A DNA stretch of 64,000 nt from Mayamaea pseudoterrestris. Its lineage: Eukaryota > Bacillariophyta > Bacillariophyceae > Sellaphorales > Sellaphoraceae. The notes below the pieces were generated by a model. It searched no databases. It was given only the letters and a program-made list of their open reading frames with translations, and was not told the DNA's origin. How positions within the stretch are numbered: position 1 is the first letter of the stretch; each line of letters starts with the position of its first letter. The stretch is from positions 558,001 to 622,000 of the forward strand of contig BROI01000020.1 in NCBI GenBank assembly GCA_027923505.1. The letters run 5' to 3'. The position numbers and the translations under genes were made by a program. This document shows, in pieces, positions 8,451 through 19,817 of this stretch.

Positions 8451-11400
8451 TTTTCTCCAAGAAGCGAGTGAAAAGACATGTCTTCGACGAGCAATACTCC
8501 GACGACAGGAGCGGCGTCGAGCGGTGGAGGTGCACCTCCCGCTCCGCCAGCAAGCGAAGGAAACCGACGCAACCGTCATTATCGTCGTGGGAATCGTGCT
8601 GGGAATCGTTCCGGGAATCAAGGCAATGGTAACAGACTCAACGGACCGAGTCGTGCGCCGAGTGGAAATTTCTGGGCGAAGCGAGCCGACGCTCGCTGGA
8701 TTCATCTACGACTATAACGGTTCGCGCGATCCCGATGGATTCATCCGTACGACGAACGAGATCATCACTTTCGTCGGGCGCTCCTACAAGAAATATACCA
8801 AGGAGCTGCTCAAGGGCATGCGCAACGTGGAACTGGAGATTCCTGACGAGCCTGCACGTCCAACGAAGGATGCCGACACGACGGACTCGGACTGGTCCAT
8901 AATGCTCGAGGAATACAAGGCCGACAAGAAAGAGCATGTCGAGCGCGTGCGTGTATACCCGACTTCCTCGCTGGTCTCTACGCCGTGTTGCATGGACAAT
9001 GCACGGAGCGTATGAAGGATCGTGTCAAGTCGCACGCCAAGTTCCGAGACGCCGAGGAGGACACGGACGGAATTAAGTTGCTGGCGATTATCAAGGAGAT
9101 CTCGCATACGTACGAAGGGCGCTGCAAACTTGTGGATCAAGTCGTGGACATTCAAGCTGAGTTGTTCGGACGTACTCAAGGAGCGCGCGAAAGCCTGCAG
9201 AAATATTACGAAAGCATGGTCACGCTGGCAGACGTGGCGAAGGCGGTTGGCGTCACGATGCACAACGAGATTGTGGCGTTGAACATTGCCAAGGATGACA
9301 ATCGTAACAAGGCGAACAAGGAGGATATCAAGGCCGCCGAAGAGCTCGAGCTTGCGATGCTTTTCGTGCGTGGCGCAACGGGCGAATACGCTGGGTATTG
9401 CAAGCACTTGCGCAACTGCTACCTCGACGGGCACGACAACTTCCCGTTGACGATCCACGATGCATACAACATCATGCAGCGTCGTGAGCATGCGGATGGA
9501 GAAGCCACGTTGCCAACGAACGAGGGCGTGGCGTTTCACACGACTGGTACAGCGCGTGACCCTCCCAGATGCTGGACCTGTCAACAGGTTGGTCATGTGC
9601 AGCGAGACTGTCCTACGAGAACGGAGTCTACGGAGAGTGCGCCGGCTGCAGAGGCTAGTGGGGCGCAGCACTTCACGCTGGGTAGCGAGGAAGAAAGCGA
9701 TGACGACGATGAGGTCGGATACATGTTCGCGCAGCCGCCGAAGGTGAACATCTCGAAGAAGGCTGTGCTCTTGGACAATCAGTCGACAGTGGATCTGTTC
9801 TGCAACGCCAAGATGCTGACGAACATTCGCCCGGTGCCAACGTGGATGGTGACGGCGCAACGCTGGTACAGTAAGGACGAACATGATGGGCGACCTGGAG
9901 GGCTATGGTCCGGTGTGGTGGTATCCGCAGGACTGGCGAACATTTTGAGTTTGGCGCAAGTCCGCAAGAAGTTTACCGTGGAGTATCTCATGCACGGCGT
10001 GGATCGTCCAATGTTCGTTGTGGAGAAGCCGGATGGTAAGCAGCGAGAGTTTGTCGAGACTGACTCTGGGCTGTATGTTTGCGAGAGCTTTTCGAAGGGC
10101 AAGCGCAGCGATGTCAAGGATGGAGTGGCGATGTTGACTACGGTAGACGATAACCGTACTAACTACACCAATGATGACTATTTACGCGCTGTTAGAGCTA
10201 GGGAACTGCAAATCAAAATTGGACGGCCAAGCCTCAAGGATTACCTGCGCATCGTTACTAGCAATCAGTTGCCGAACTGTCCTGTGACGAAGGCCGACAT
10301 CCTGGCTGCTGAGCACATCTTTGGACCAGATGTTGGCTCGTTAAAAGGAAAGACGACGCGTCGCGCGTCGCATCTGGTGAAGCCTGCGATTGTTGAGCAG
10401 CTTCCACCGGCTATCATGAGTCGCTATCGAGACGTTACTCTTTGTGCTGACATCATGTATATCAACAAAGTCCCTATGTTGGTGACGTTCTCCCGCAGCA
10501 TTCGTTTTGCTACGGTTGAGGTGATTCAAAACCGTACGCTTCCGGTTATGTTGAAGGCAATCGAGTCTGTGTTGAAGATTTACGCACGCGGTGGGTTCCG
10601 TGTCGTCGCGGCTCTGATGGATGGGGAGTTCGCTCCAATGCTTGGCGCGTTGGCTGATCTCGGAGTGGCGCTCAATGCGACATCTGAGGATGAACACGTT
10701 GGCGAAATTGAACGTTTTATCCGTGTCGTGAAAGAACGGGTGCGCGCGACATACAACACGTTGCCATTTAAGCACGTGCCGGCACGCTTGGTTATCGAAA
10801 TGACGAAGTCTGCCGTGTTTTGTTGAATGCGTTTCCGAACGAGCGTGGCATTTCGAAGGATCTCAGTCCACGCACTATTGTGACTGGTCAGACAGTTGAC
10901 TTTAATCGGCATTGCAAGTATGAATTTGGTCAGTATGTGCAAACGCATGAGTCGCACAGCAATGACATGCAGGCGCGCACGATCGGTGCGCTGGCTCTGC
11001 GCCCGACTGGTAATGTGCAGGGTGGGTTTTATTTCCTCAGTTTGTCTTCGGGCAAAGTTCTGAATCGTGGGCACGCTACGCCTTTGCCCATGCCTGATGA
11101 TGTCATTGAGCGCGTGCATCGTCTCGCTCGTCAACAGAAGGCCAATCCGGGCATCGTGTTCATGGACCGCCACCGTGTTGCGGAGGCTGCTGAGCCAGTC
11201 ATGTGGCACGAAGATGACGCCGAGGATGATGATGACTCTGATTATGATGACGACGCTTCTCGCGGTGACGACGACTCTGCCGGCGGAAGCGAAGGAGTGA
11301 ATGCGACCGATGACGACGACGACGACGACGATGGTGCTGACGGCGCAATCGAAGGAGTGCCGAACGACGAGGATGGTGAGGCCATTGACGGCGAACTTGA

Positions 11401-13248
11401 CGACGCGCCAGCCGTGGATGATGGCGAAATTGAAGGAGTGCCCGATGAAGGCGAAATTGAAGGAGTGCCAGCTGCTGCAGACGAAGAGGATTTCGATGCG
11501 CGCTATGGCCCACGCACTGGTCGGTATGGCCTGCGTGCGCGCAAACCTCGCTCGTTCGCTCATTTGTTCACGCTCGACGCTGCAGAGGAAGTGTCGGAGC
11601 CACTCGTCACGGCACAGATGAATATGCGACAAGGTTTAAAGGCTTTTGGCGATGCTGGAGTGGAGGCAGTGCGCAAGGAAATGCAGCAGCTACACGACAG
11701 GCACGTCATGAAGGCAGTCCCCCAATGCACTCTGACTCCGCAGCAGCGCAAGGACGCTCTGGCGTATTTGATGTTTCTCAAGCGCAAGAGATGCGGGACT
11801 GTGAAGGGACGCGGATGCGCGGATGGACGCAAGCAACGAGCATACACTGCAAAGGAAGACGCAGCATCTCCAACGATAGCGACAGAGGCCATCTTTCTGA
11901 CAGCTATCATTGACGCTATGGAAGGGCGCGAGGTTGCTGTGGTTGATGTACCGGGTGCTTTCATGCAAGCGGAAATGGATGAGTTGGTGCACGTTCGTTT
12001 CACTGGGAAGATGGTGGAGCTACTGTTGGAAATTGATCGCGAGATGTACGAGCCTTGCGTCACAATGGAGAATGGCGAGAAAGTCATGTATGTTGAATTA
12101 CTCATGGCGCTTTATGGTACGCTTCGAGCAGCGCGACTATTCTGGGAGAAGTTGTCCGCAAAATTGCTTGAGTGGGGCTTCGAGAAGAACCCGTACGATC
12201 CGTGTGTGTGCAACAAGATTGTCAATGGGAAGCAAATCACCGTGGGATGGCACGTGGACGATTTGAAGATTTCGCACGTCGACGTGAGCGTAGTGGATGA
12301 GTTCATCGCGCAGATGGATGAGGAGTTTGGCAAGGAGACTCCAATGAATAAGTCACGCGGAAAAGTGCACGACTACCTCGGCATGGTATTGACTATACTA
12401 AGCCTGAGAAGTAGCAATCAACATGGTTGACTATGTGAAGAACATCCTGCATCATGCGCCAGACGACATGGATGGAACGGCAGCTACTCCGGCAGCCAGT
12501 CACTTGTTTCAGATATCGGAAAATCCTGTCATGTTGAGCGAAGCGAAGAAGCAGATTTTTGTGACGATTGTGATGCAGTGTCTGTATCTGAGTCAGCGAG
12601 CGCGACCGGATATTCGCACAGCGATTTCTTTCTTGAGCACGAGGCTGCAGCAGCCTGACGAAGACGACTATAAGAAGGCTGCAAGAGTGATTAAATATTT
12701 ACGCGGAAGCGTGGACATGGTGTTGACGCTGAAGGCGGACCAGTCCGGGATAGTCCAGTGGTGGGTGGATGCGTCGTACGCGGTGCACCCAGACATGAAG
12801 GGTCACACTGGTGGAACAATGACACTTGGCCAAGGATCAGTGTACAGTACGTCGGCTAAACAGAAGTTGGTAACAAGAAGCTCGACGGAGAGCGAAGTTG
12901 TGGGAGTTCATGATGTGCTACCGCAGTTGCTGTGGACAGGATATTTTCTGAAGGCGCAAGGTTTCGGGGTCAAAGACACGAAATTGTATCAAGACAATAT
13001 GAGTTCAATGCTGTTGGAAAAGAATGGCAGAAGCTCAAGTACAAAGCGCACGCGACACATGAATGTTCGGTACTTCTTTGTGAAAGATCGCGTGGCAGCT
13101 GGTGAAGTCAACATTGAGCATTGTCCGACCGGAGACATGGTCGCGGATTTCTTCACGAAACCATTGCAGGGAGCCCAGTTTGGCAAGCTCCGCAACCTGG
13201 TTATGAATCTGGCCTCGAGCAGTAAGTACTACTCGGCCCAAAGGAGTG

Positions 13249-13396
13249 TGTTGAGCATGGATGAGAACCCAAACCGAAGCGGCAGCGGTGACGTCACGAA
13301 GACGGTCACATTTAAGTAAAGTGGTTTTATTGACTCTGTTCTGCTTAATCATTAGTGTCGCTTCAAGGGCGCGCAAGATATATTCTAGATCCAACA
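13249..13396 (+). repeat. 3' LTR of Copia element
   Basis: 148 bp, starting TGTTGAGC and ending CCAACA, identical to the outer and distal parts of the longer 5' LTR. It is followed directly by the TGTGG duplication and the resumed sulfotransferase coding sequence. Confidence 0.9.
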
Positions 13397-13557
13397 TGTG
13401 GCTCCTTCACTGGCGAACAGCAATCGCGAATCAGCAAGAATTTCACCTTGCAGATCCTGCAATTATCATTCTTTACAGACATCCAATACAAGTGGCCTGG
13501 GTGAGCCGACGACGATTGCACTACAATCTTGGCGCTGGGTCGTGGGCGAGTATATGA
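13397..13557 (+). pseudogene. Sulfotransferase gene, 3' part after the Copia insertion
   Basis: Starting with the second TGTGG, the frame of the 5' part continues with HWRTAIANQQEFHLADPAII and then ILYRHPIQVAWVSRRRL, the LxRxP block that sulfotransferases use in 3'-phosphate binding. The frame closes with a stop at 13555-13557, in a tract resembling part of the Copia LTR (see findings), so the true end of the gene is unclear. A GT at 13551 could be a donor leading to the open stretch beginning near 13621, but that stretch has no feature I can tie to sulfotransferases. Confidence 0.6.
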
Positions 13558-13620
13558 ATAAGTAAAGTGGTTTGCGCTGCGGCGATTGACTTGTTCTGCG
13601 GCTGTGTTAATATTGGAGGC

Positions 13621-13917
13621 ATGAACAAGGTCAAGTCGAACCTACTTTCATCCAACGCCGCAGCAGCATCGCCACATGTATCACTGCAACGCGACCAACA
13701 GTTCCTTCCCGACTGCACGCTGGACTACCAGGACCGCGAGAAACCACTTAACATTCGTTGGAAGTATTTAAACTTGACCATGTCTTCGTCGCAGCAAGTT
13801 TTGGACAAGAAGCGGGTCCGACAAGCCATGCTGCTTTACTGCGACATGCAGAGTGGACGGGCCATGCAAGACGACTATGTGCATGGAAACGAATGGAACA
13901 TGCTGGAGCTGGCGTAG
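13621..13917 (+). CDS. Unassigned open stretch, possible last exon of sulfotransferase gene
   Basis: An open frame of about 98 residues from ATG 13621 to the stop ending at 13917. It follows the sulfotransferase remnant on the same strand and could be its last exon if an intron starts near 13551 and ends near 13618 (an AG is there). The sequence contains KPLNIRWKYLNLT and a hydrophilic C-terminus. I do not recognise a domain. It could equally be a small separate gene or chance. Confidence 0.3.
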   Translation: MNKVKSNLLSSNAAAASPHVSLQRDQQFLPDCTLDYQDREKPLNIRWKYLNLTMSSSQQVLDKKRVRQAMLLYCDMQSGRAMQDDYVHGNEWNMLELA

Positions 13918-14133
13918 CAAAAGAGACGGTGGTTGTGATGCCGCTTGTTTGGCGCTCGGCAATGTTTAACCCTGGCATATTAAACCAGGCACATACTCTT
14001 CGAACCTTGCTGTATCCAACATACTGGCATACGACGATTGTGATTATTTGCCTGAATGTACGTAGTGCTTCAGTCCAGCTCTCATAACTCTAAAATATTA
14101 TATCCCCTCCCCTTTCCTTCTAATTATAGTGCG
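13918..14133. other. Intergenic between convergent genes
   Basis: Short gap between the sulfotransferase locus (plus) and the USP8-dimer protein gene (minus). It includes a C/T-rich tract near 14104-14122. Nothing else seen. Confidence 0.4.
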
Positions 14134-17100
14134 TTAGTCTCGAAGAAACGACGACACGCAGCCCCTCAACAACCTGATGCGACGCTGGCCTTTTGAAACA
14201 ATCGACTGCGAGCTTTCATCGACAACTCCGCCGTGGATCAGGTCGTACTCGTCGTCGGCCAAACTTCTGTCGCTGCAAGTCATTGCCTGATGACGGTACA
14301 GTCGGCGAGGCGTGGCTGTTGTCGCGGCCTTTCGCAAAGCTACATCCGCAAAGGCAGTAGCGTCACTGACCGCAGTTGGCGATGCCTTGCTCGTTTTGGT
14401 AGCTTCGTCCAGCCGCTTTTCAATCAGTGTCGGATGAAGATCAATGGATGACTGCTCAGGAGTACTACTCCAGGTGTTCAAGGTAGAATCAAACGGAGCC
14501 GCGCTAGTCGGCGAAGACTGCCGAGATGATGCAGGTTGTGCATGATTGATACGCGAAGATTCAAGCAAGTTCCTTGACTGCAACTGATTGCGGCCCCTTT
14601 CCGTGACAAGCTGCTGTTGCTTTCTCATCGTTTCGAGTTTTCGAATGAAGGCCTTTCGACTAGCTACAATTCCTGCATTTGACGCGGCATCATCGTCTCC
14701 TTTGGCAATGTGAAAAGGATCAAAGACTTCCGCTGAGCTGCCTGTGACTGGGTTGTCTTTCGCTACACTCCACTGACGCTGCCACTCGCTCGAGCCACAG
14801 TCGTTTGGTGACTTGCTTGGTGTACTGTCGCTGCGAGCTCTTCTGAGCGACGATGGTGTCAGCTTATTAACTCGATGGTTGCTGTCGATTGATGACGTGC
14901 TAATGTCAAGTTGAATTGGTGGATCGCCAAACGTCTTTGTATCTGGCCAAGCTGCTTCCCACGCGTCGACGCTGAAATCTTTGTCAATCACTGCAGATTC
15001 GTTGGCGAAAGTGTTCGTTTCAAAGGCCACAAAGTCACTAGACATGGTTGGATCTGCTTGCTGCAACGACAAACGGCTCCGTTGGGCCCTCGAGGCGCTT
15101 CCTGGAGGAGAGTACGAACGTCGACGATTTCGTAAATGCTCTGGACTGACTGGCCCATGATGGCTCAAATGTCTTACGCTTTCGCCTCGACCAACCGAGG
15201 CAGTACGATGGATGTTCAAAGTATCGTTCATCATGCGCCGCTGCTTCCAGTCTTCAACTCGAGCTTTGCGGAGCGCCAAACGCTCGGCAAAGTCGTCATT
15301 ATCGTGGCCAAGTTTGACTGCCTCGGTGTCGCCACTTTGGATCCCCTTCAACTGCATTGAATCATTAACGACAAGAAAAGTACTCTCCTTGGTGATAGCC
15401 GGTACGTTTGGCATGGACGGACCCGCGGCCTCGCCAATCAAATTGGCAGCATTCTCCGCACCATGCCGTCGCGCCAAATCCAAGTCCTCCTTCCAAGGAG
15501 ATAATCTTGGCTCGGCGCCAAGTCGGGGCTCCATCGATACAAAGTCTCCATTAGATGATCGAAATGACGACTTGAACGCTTCACACGACGGTGCCGCCAA
15601 ACGACTTTGAGAGTGCGACTCGTTACTAGTCGACGCCGCAACGTTGTGAAGCTTGTCCACGCGAGACACTGGAACCGGCGAGCTCGACCTTACTCCAGAA
15701 ACCGCAGACTCTTGGCGCCGCCCTTCCATGGACTCGTCACTCTCCAAATGATCCGAACGGTCGCGGCGATGACTCCTTGTTGATTGTTCAGTCTCCTTGA
15801 CTGCTCGATCGCGCGGCAGGGGCCGATCCGTCCAGGGCGACACGGGTCGTTCCCAGTGGCCGTAACGCACCGGATAGTGGTTGGCACGGCCGTCAAGCGG
15901 TCTCGTCAGGGGAGTGACTCGTCCACTACTGTTAGACGCGTCGGTATTATTTTCCTCCACATGCTGCGAGCTAACGGTAGTCGCAACATTTGGGTCGCGC
16001 CGCCGCTCCCGCACCTGGTCGAGTCCTTGCTGAGCGCGACGATGACTACGTTCGCTCGTCTTGCCCGACGAGGAGAATTGCTCAAACTTTTTGATTGCAT
16101 CGTGCACCCTGACACTGACGGGTGCTGGCGTGGGAGAACTCTCGCGACTCCGTTCCTCCTCCAGGACTTGCTCAAAGCCTTGCTCGTCAGAGTCTTCGTG
16201 AAACGCAAGCTCTAAATTGCAAGCACGATCGTTTACGACATGGAGACTCTCCTCGAGACGCGAAATGGGCGAAAGCATGACGCCGTCAAAGGGATTGGAA
16301 CTATTGAGGCTGTCGTCATTTGGCGCATGGAATTCTACAGACTGGTCGTCGTCTTCTTCGTCTGCAATCTGCTGCTGCGAGTAGCGGAGCGTCTTGGTGT
16401 CATACGCGGCGGAGCGCTCTCCGCTATAGCAATGCTTCATTGCCGCCTCGTTAAGCAACAGCGGCAGCTGGCTGCCATTGCTTTGATAACTCGCGTGAAG
16501 CAGCGTACGACTAGCAGCAGACATTGACGACGACGCATGCGACACCAAACTGCTCACGCTGGCATCCTTTTCCTCCTCGACGCGCACCAAGAATTGCTCC
16601 GTCTTGGTTTCGTCATCACATTCCGCATCTTGTTGCTGCTGCCGCTGCTCGTCATGCTCCAGTAGTACACTCTGCACGTACAAATTGTGCTGCTCACGAT
16701 CCAGCAGCTGCGCCACTTGCTCCAAGTACTGCTGTAAGTCGTCCAGTTGTGACTGCGACTTTTTGCGCAAATTTCTATACTCAACATCAGTGTAATGGGG
16801 ATGCGTGGGCAAGACGTTTGCCAAAAAGTGACGCAAGCGACTGCCAATCAGGTAGGCTTCAATGAGCTCGTCGCGCGAGTCAACGGCGTGCTCCAGGAAT
16901 TGCTCCAGGACCTGCGTAATTGGAGTATCATGGTTAGAAACAGAAATTAATTTTCATAACATGCACTATCATCATCAGCTACTACTGCATTTTGTTCACT
17001 CACGCGATTCGCCACTCCATAGTATTGCTCCAGACTGCCATTGGCGTCGAGACGAATCTGCGAACAACTGCCGTCGCGCTGCAGCAGTCGCTCGCGAAAC

Positions 17101-17249
17101 TGACGGCCCGGCATGCGCCAGCGTTGCTCCGACTCGCAACTTTGCTGCGAAAACGAGCTGGATATGTTCAATGGTAATTGTTGGTGATGAGAAGGAGCGG
17201 GTGACGACGAGTGGTGGTAGGGATGATGGGACAGTGATGGTTGGTCCAT
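14134..17249 (-). CDS. USP8-dimerisation/MIT-like domain protein, long Ser-rich tail
   Basis: Two exons: 17004-17249 (ATG at 17249) and 14134-16911, with a 92-nt GT-AG intron (16912-17003) in phase 0; 1007 residues. After splicing, residues ~65-150 read as a helical domain: YYGVANRVLEQFLEHAV, then a spacer, then EAYLIGSRLRHFLANVLPTH and a KKSQSQLDDL helix. This matches the USP8/AMSH dimerisation domain pattern (adenylate-like spacing of A-x-x-LL, AY...R, LPxHP), which binds ESCRT-III in endosomal sorting. A Gln/Glu-rich coil follows. The remaining ~800 residues are hydrophilic, rich in Ser, Arg, Asp and Glu, and I see neither a JAMM nor a ubiquitin-protease domain. A scaffold of endosome traffic is a guess. 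No family symbol can be given. Confidence 0.7.
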
Positions 17250-17845
17250 CTTGCTGCTGAAATTCTTGCAGCTGCTTGCTGCTGCTGCTATATGAATATC
17301 TACAGCTGTGATTCGCTTTCTCGTCCTTGCAAGTCTCTATGAGTATATTACTTGCTGTCGCTATTGCTTGCTCAAGCAGAGAGAGAGAGACGATGTAGAG
17401 ACGAGGTTAACCGATGATGCAAGTGCGCATTGGATGTTTCGAAAGGAACGAGTCGCGCGTGCTGTGACAAGAGAAACGGCTTGGCCGGCTCGCTGGGTGC
17501 CGTTGGTGACTGCCACTGTGATGCGTCCTGCACGCGAGCCGAGATATCAACGGCGACTGTCACGAAATTCTGCACAGCGCTACCGATAGGATGAAATGCG
17601 AAGCTGCACGACCAACAACATTAGGATTCCAACAGCCATTTCCTACGATACATGACGCATCGTCTAGTAGAGCAGACTGCTAGGAGGGAAATTCAAACTT
17701 GACAGGAGCGCTAAGCGTGCTTATTATTTTGTGCTTTTCCCACAGACTTGCGACTTGCGGGCTTTGCTCAGTCGTTTCCCAAACTTGACCATATTAACCA
17801 CACCACTGGTGACTCGAGCGAGCGAGATTTGTTATTATGATTACA
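17250..17845. other. Intergenic, upstream of USP8-dimer gene
   Basis: 0.6 kb containing the presumed promoter of the leftward gene and the 3' flank of the thioredoxin-fold gene. A short GA run lies near 17380-17392. I see no gene or RNA. Confidence 0.4.
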
Positions 17846-18541
17846 CTACGAAACGATACACTGCGGAAACAGTAGTGACGCTTGCACTCGCTGCGCCACC
17901 GAAAGAGCCGACGTTTGGCGACTCCACGCGTCAACGATTGCGTCTGCTTCGTTCCACTCCAACGCCAGTTCCTCGTGCGACCCACTGATGCGTCTTCCAT
18001 GGTGCAATACCACCAAATAGGGAAGCTGCGTCACGTTGAAGCAAGCTTGCAGCGTGGGCGTCAAGCGAGTGTAGCCAAAGCCACTGCCGCACAGGCAAGT
18101 TTCGACTGGTTGTGTAGCGCGACGAGAGGTACTACTACTGCTGCTACCGACTTTCTCCTCATGGTCACCACCACCATTGAATGTTTCACTGCTGCTCGCT
18201 TCGGATTCCGATGCAATGACAATGCAAGCTACTTGCTGCGAGTGACTTTCGGCGAGACGCACGAGTGCTTTGCGAATGGCAAGGGAATGCTGCTGGGTCA
18301 AGTCCATGAAGAGCAACACAACAATGTTTTTGCCGTTCACCAGATCCAGCAAGTCTACCATGCATGGTGATGTTACTGAATCATGTTGCTGCTGCTGCTG
18401 CTCCCGCTTTCGTCGCGCACCAGGCCGGAGTCGCTTGGTCGTTTCCGTCCAAACGATGGCATCGTGGGCGTATAGCGTGACTTGATCTGGTAGGAATCGC
18501 AACAGTCCGGGGACTCGTCGTGGTAATTGTTGTTGTTGCAT
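17846..18541 (-). CDS. Thioredoxin-fold protein lacking CxxC
   Basis: Intronless, 231 residues, ATG at 18541. The order of elements fits a nucleoredoxin/tryparedoxin-like domain: an N-terminal substrate strand, VVLLFMDL as the first core strand, a helix, ACIVIASES as the second, a long Ser/Gly-rich loop, then LPYLVVLHHGRRISGS with the cis-proline before a core strand, and a C-terminal helix ending in AWSRQ. Where thioredoxins carry WCxxC, this protein has LTQQHS, so it should not act as a dithiol redox enzyme. Cysteines occur further along (CLCGSG near 150). The role may be structural or regulatory. It is followed on the same strand by the USP8-dimer gene with a 0.6 kb gap. Confidence 0.55.
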   Translation of the reverse strand: MQQQQLPRRVPGLLRFLPDQVTLYAHDAIVWTETTKRLRPGARRKREQQQQQHDSVTSPCMVDLLDLVNGKNIVVLLFMDLTQQHSLAIRKALVRLAESHSQQVACIVIASESEASSSETFNGGGDHEEKVGSSSSSTSRRATQPVETCLCGSGFGYTRLTPTLQACFNVTQLPYLVVLHHGRRISGSHEELALEWNEADAIVDAWSRQTSALSVAQRVQASLLFPQCIVS

Positions 18542-18905
18542 TTGTTCTTGCAGCAGTATTTGTACAAAGCTGCTTTCTCGATGGTTGTTTATCGTCTTGG
18601 TGGTGGTCGAATGGTCGTACGACGGATCAAGTGAGACGCGTTCCGACTCGATTTCAGTGCCGGATGGTACGAGTCTCAGCTATCCACGGGCTGCCAACCG
18701 ACCTGCGCCGAGTGAAACTGTACAAATCTTTTGTTGAATGTTATAAAGCACAGATTTTGTTTTATTGACTAAATAGTCATAACCTGGTATTAATATAAAG
18801 CTGTGATATTTCATGCTTTAGTATCATCAGCAAAAACCAGCTGGCAACGCACGTCGAGGAAGTAGCAAGAACAAGGATTCCACACAAATCCTTTCGGTAA
18901 ACAAA
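18542..18905. other. Intergenic, upstream of thioredoxin-fold gene
   Basis: Contains the 3' flank of the expansin-like gene (AT-rich, 18730-18820) and the presumed promoter of the thioredoxin-fold gene. No gene is supported. Confidence 0.4.
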
Positions 18906-19817
18906 CTACACCGGCATGACGCACTGCGTCCCCGTCGCCACGGGCCAAGTGTTACTGCCAAAGCAGCCGGAAATGGACCCCATCGTTCCGTCGCTAAAGG
19001 TCAATTGAAAGCTCACCGCCTTGTTTGTAGCGCCCGTGAGACTCGCCGCCCAGGTGGCCCCGCTCACTTTATACATTTGCGTCGTGACTGTTCCAATTGT
19101 AATACGCGCCGCTTTGACGCCAGTGACTCCGCCGGCAAACAAGACTTTGGTGTAGTAAGCATTGTTGCCATCCAAAACTACCGCCGCCAGTGGCGAGCGT
19201 TTACAGTTCACCTTGGCGTAGGCCACTGGAAATACGCCAGTGTTGGCACCCGAAATAGCTTGATGCGCCGTTAAGTAGCAGTCAAAGTGTTTCGAGCCGC
19301 CGGCGCCCGAGTCAACCACTTGAATGACGGCGGAACCTGCTTTTCCCGGATCGCTGCCGCCACTGCCACTGTATGACACGCGGTAGCAGCTTCCGCAAGT
19401 GACGCCACTTTCATACAAGTCGTCACTGACGGCGCAGTACATTCCGGGATTGACATAGTTGATGAGCCACGGCGTCGCTCCGCCCGAAATCGCCGTCGAC
19501 GAAGCGTACTCGCAGGATGACCCTTGCACCGTAGTTGGGCTCGTCGTCCACATGGTTAATTGGCCGCCCGTCACGCATTTGGATTGCTGGGGGCACTGCA
19601 ACTGACAAACTTGAAACACCTTTTTGTTGGTGCGCTGATCCACGAGGCGGCACTGCGATTTGATAATGGCTTTGCATGTCAAAAGACTATTGTTGACTTT
19701 GACGCGGGTCGAACCAAAATTGTTGCAGGTTGGTGAAAAGGCGGCGTGAGCAACTGAAACGACGCAGCAAATCAAGAGGAGATTGGTGAGCAGGCTTTGT
19801 GATGAAGAACGCTCCAT
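18906..19817 (-). CDS. Secreted expansin-like (DPBB) protein
   Basis: Intronless, 303 residues from ATG 19817 (MERSSSQSLL). An N-terminal signal peptide with a hydrophobic core ends at AHA before AFSPTC. A cysteine-rich stretch of about 50 residues follows (four to six Cys), then a double-psi beta-barrel with expansin/GH45-type marks: VTCGSCYRVSY, VIQVVDSGAGG, KHFDCYLTAHQAI with the HFD motif, and VFPVAYAKVNC. The last ~90 residues resemble the expansin C-terminal carbohydrate-binding beta-sandwich (FAGGVTGVKA...W...). Expansin-type proteins loosen polysaccharide walls without hydrolysis. The Asp of HFD, important in this superfamily, is present. It is divergent from the cyclase gene, with which it shares a 0.5 kb promoter region. 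Confidence 0.85.
   Translation of the reverse strand: MERSSSQSLLTNLLLICCVVSVAHAAFSPTCNNFGSTRVKVNNSLLTCKAIIKSQCRLVDQRTNKKVFQVCQLQCPQQSKCVTGGQLTMWTTSPTTVQGSSCEYASSTAISGGATPWLINYVNPGMYCAVSDDLYESGVTCGSCYRVSYSGSGGSDPGKAGSAVIQVVDSGAGGSKHFDCYLTAHQAISGANTGVFPVAYAKVNCKRSPLAAVVLDGNNAYYTKVLFAGGVTGVKAARITIGTVTTQMYKVSGATWAASLTGATNKAVSFQLTFSDGTMGSISGCFGSNTWPVATGTQCVMPV

Larger units (their letters stand above)
8240..13396 (+). mobile_element. Ty1/copia LTR retrotransposon (fossil, recent)
   Basis: An element of about 5.2 kb bounded by TG...CA direct repeats and flanked by TGTGG duplications. The inner part shows, in the Copia order, gag with a CCHC zinc knuckle (near 9570-9615), an aspartic protease region, integrase, reverse transcriptase with the VDD-type catalytic block, and RNase H ending near 13200. 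The order integrase before reverse transcriptase separates Copia from Gypsy. The coding part carries about three breaks, so it looks broken, although ends and domains are all recognisable. The 148 bp shared by the two LTRs are identical, so insertion was recent. It interrupts a sulfotransferase gene in the same orientation. It may belong to the CoDi lineages known from diatoms, but I cannot place it within them. Confidence 0.92.

Noticed and set aside
8784-9884. Long minus-strand frame across the Copia gag region, and another at 10580-11632
   Set aside because: Antisense to recognisable element domains; no independent signal.
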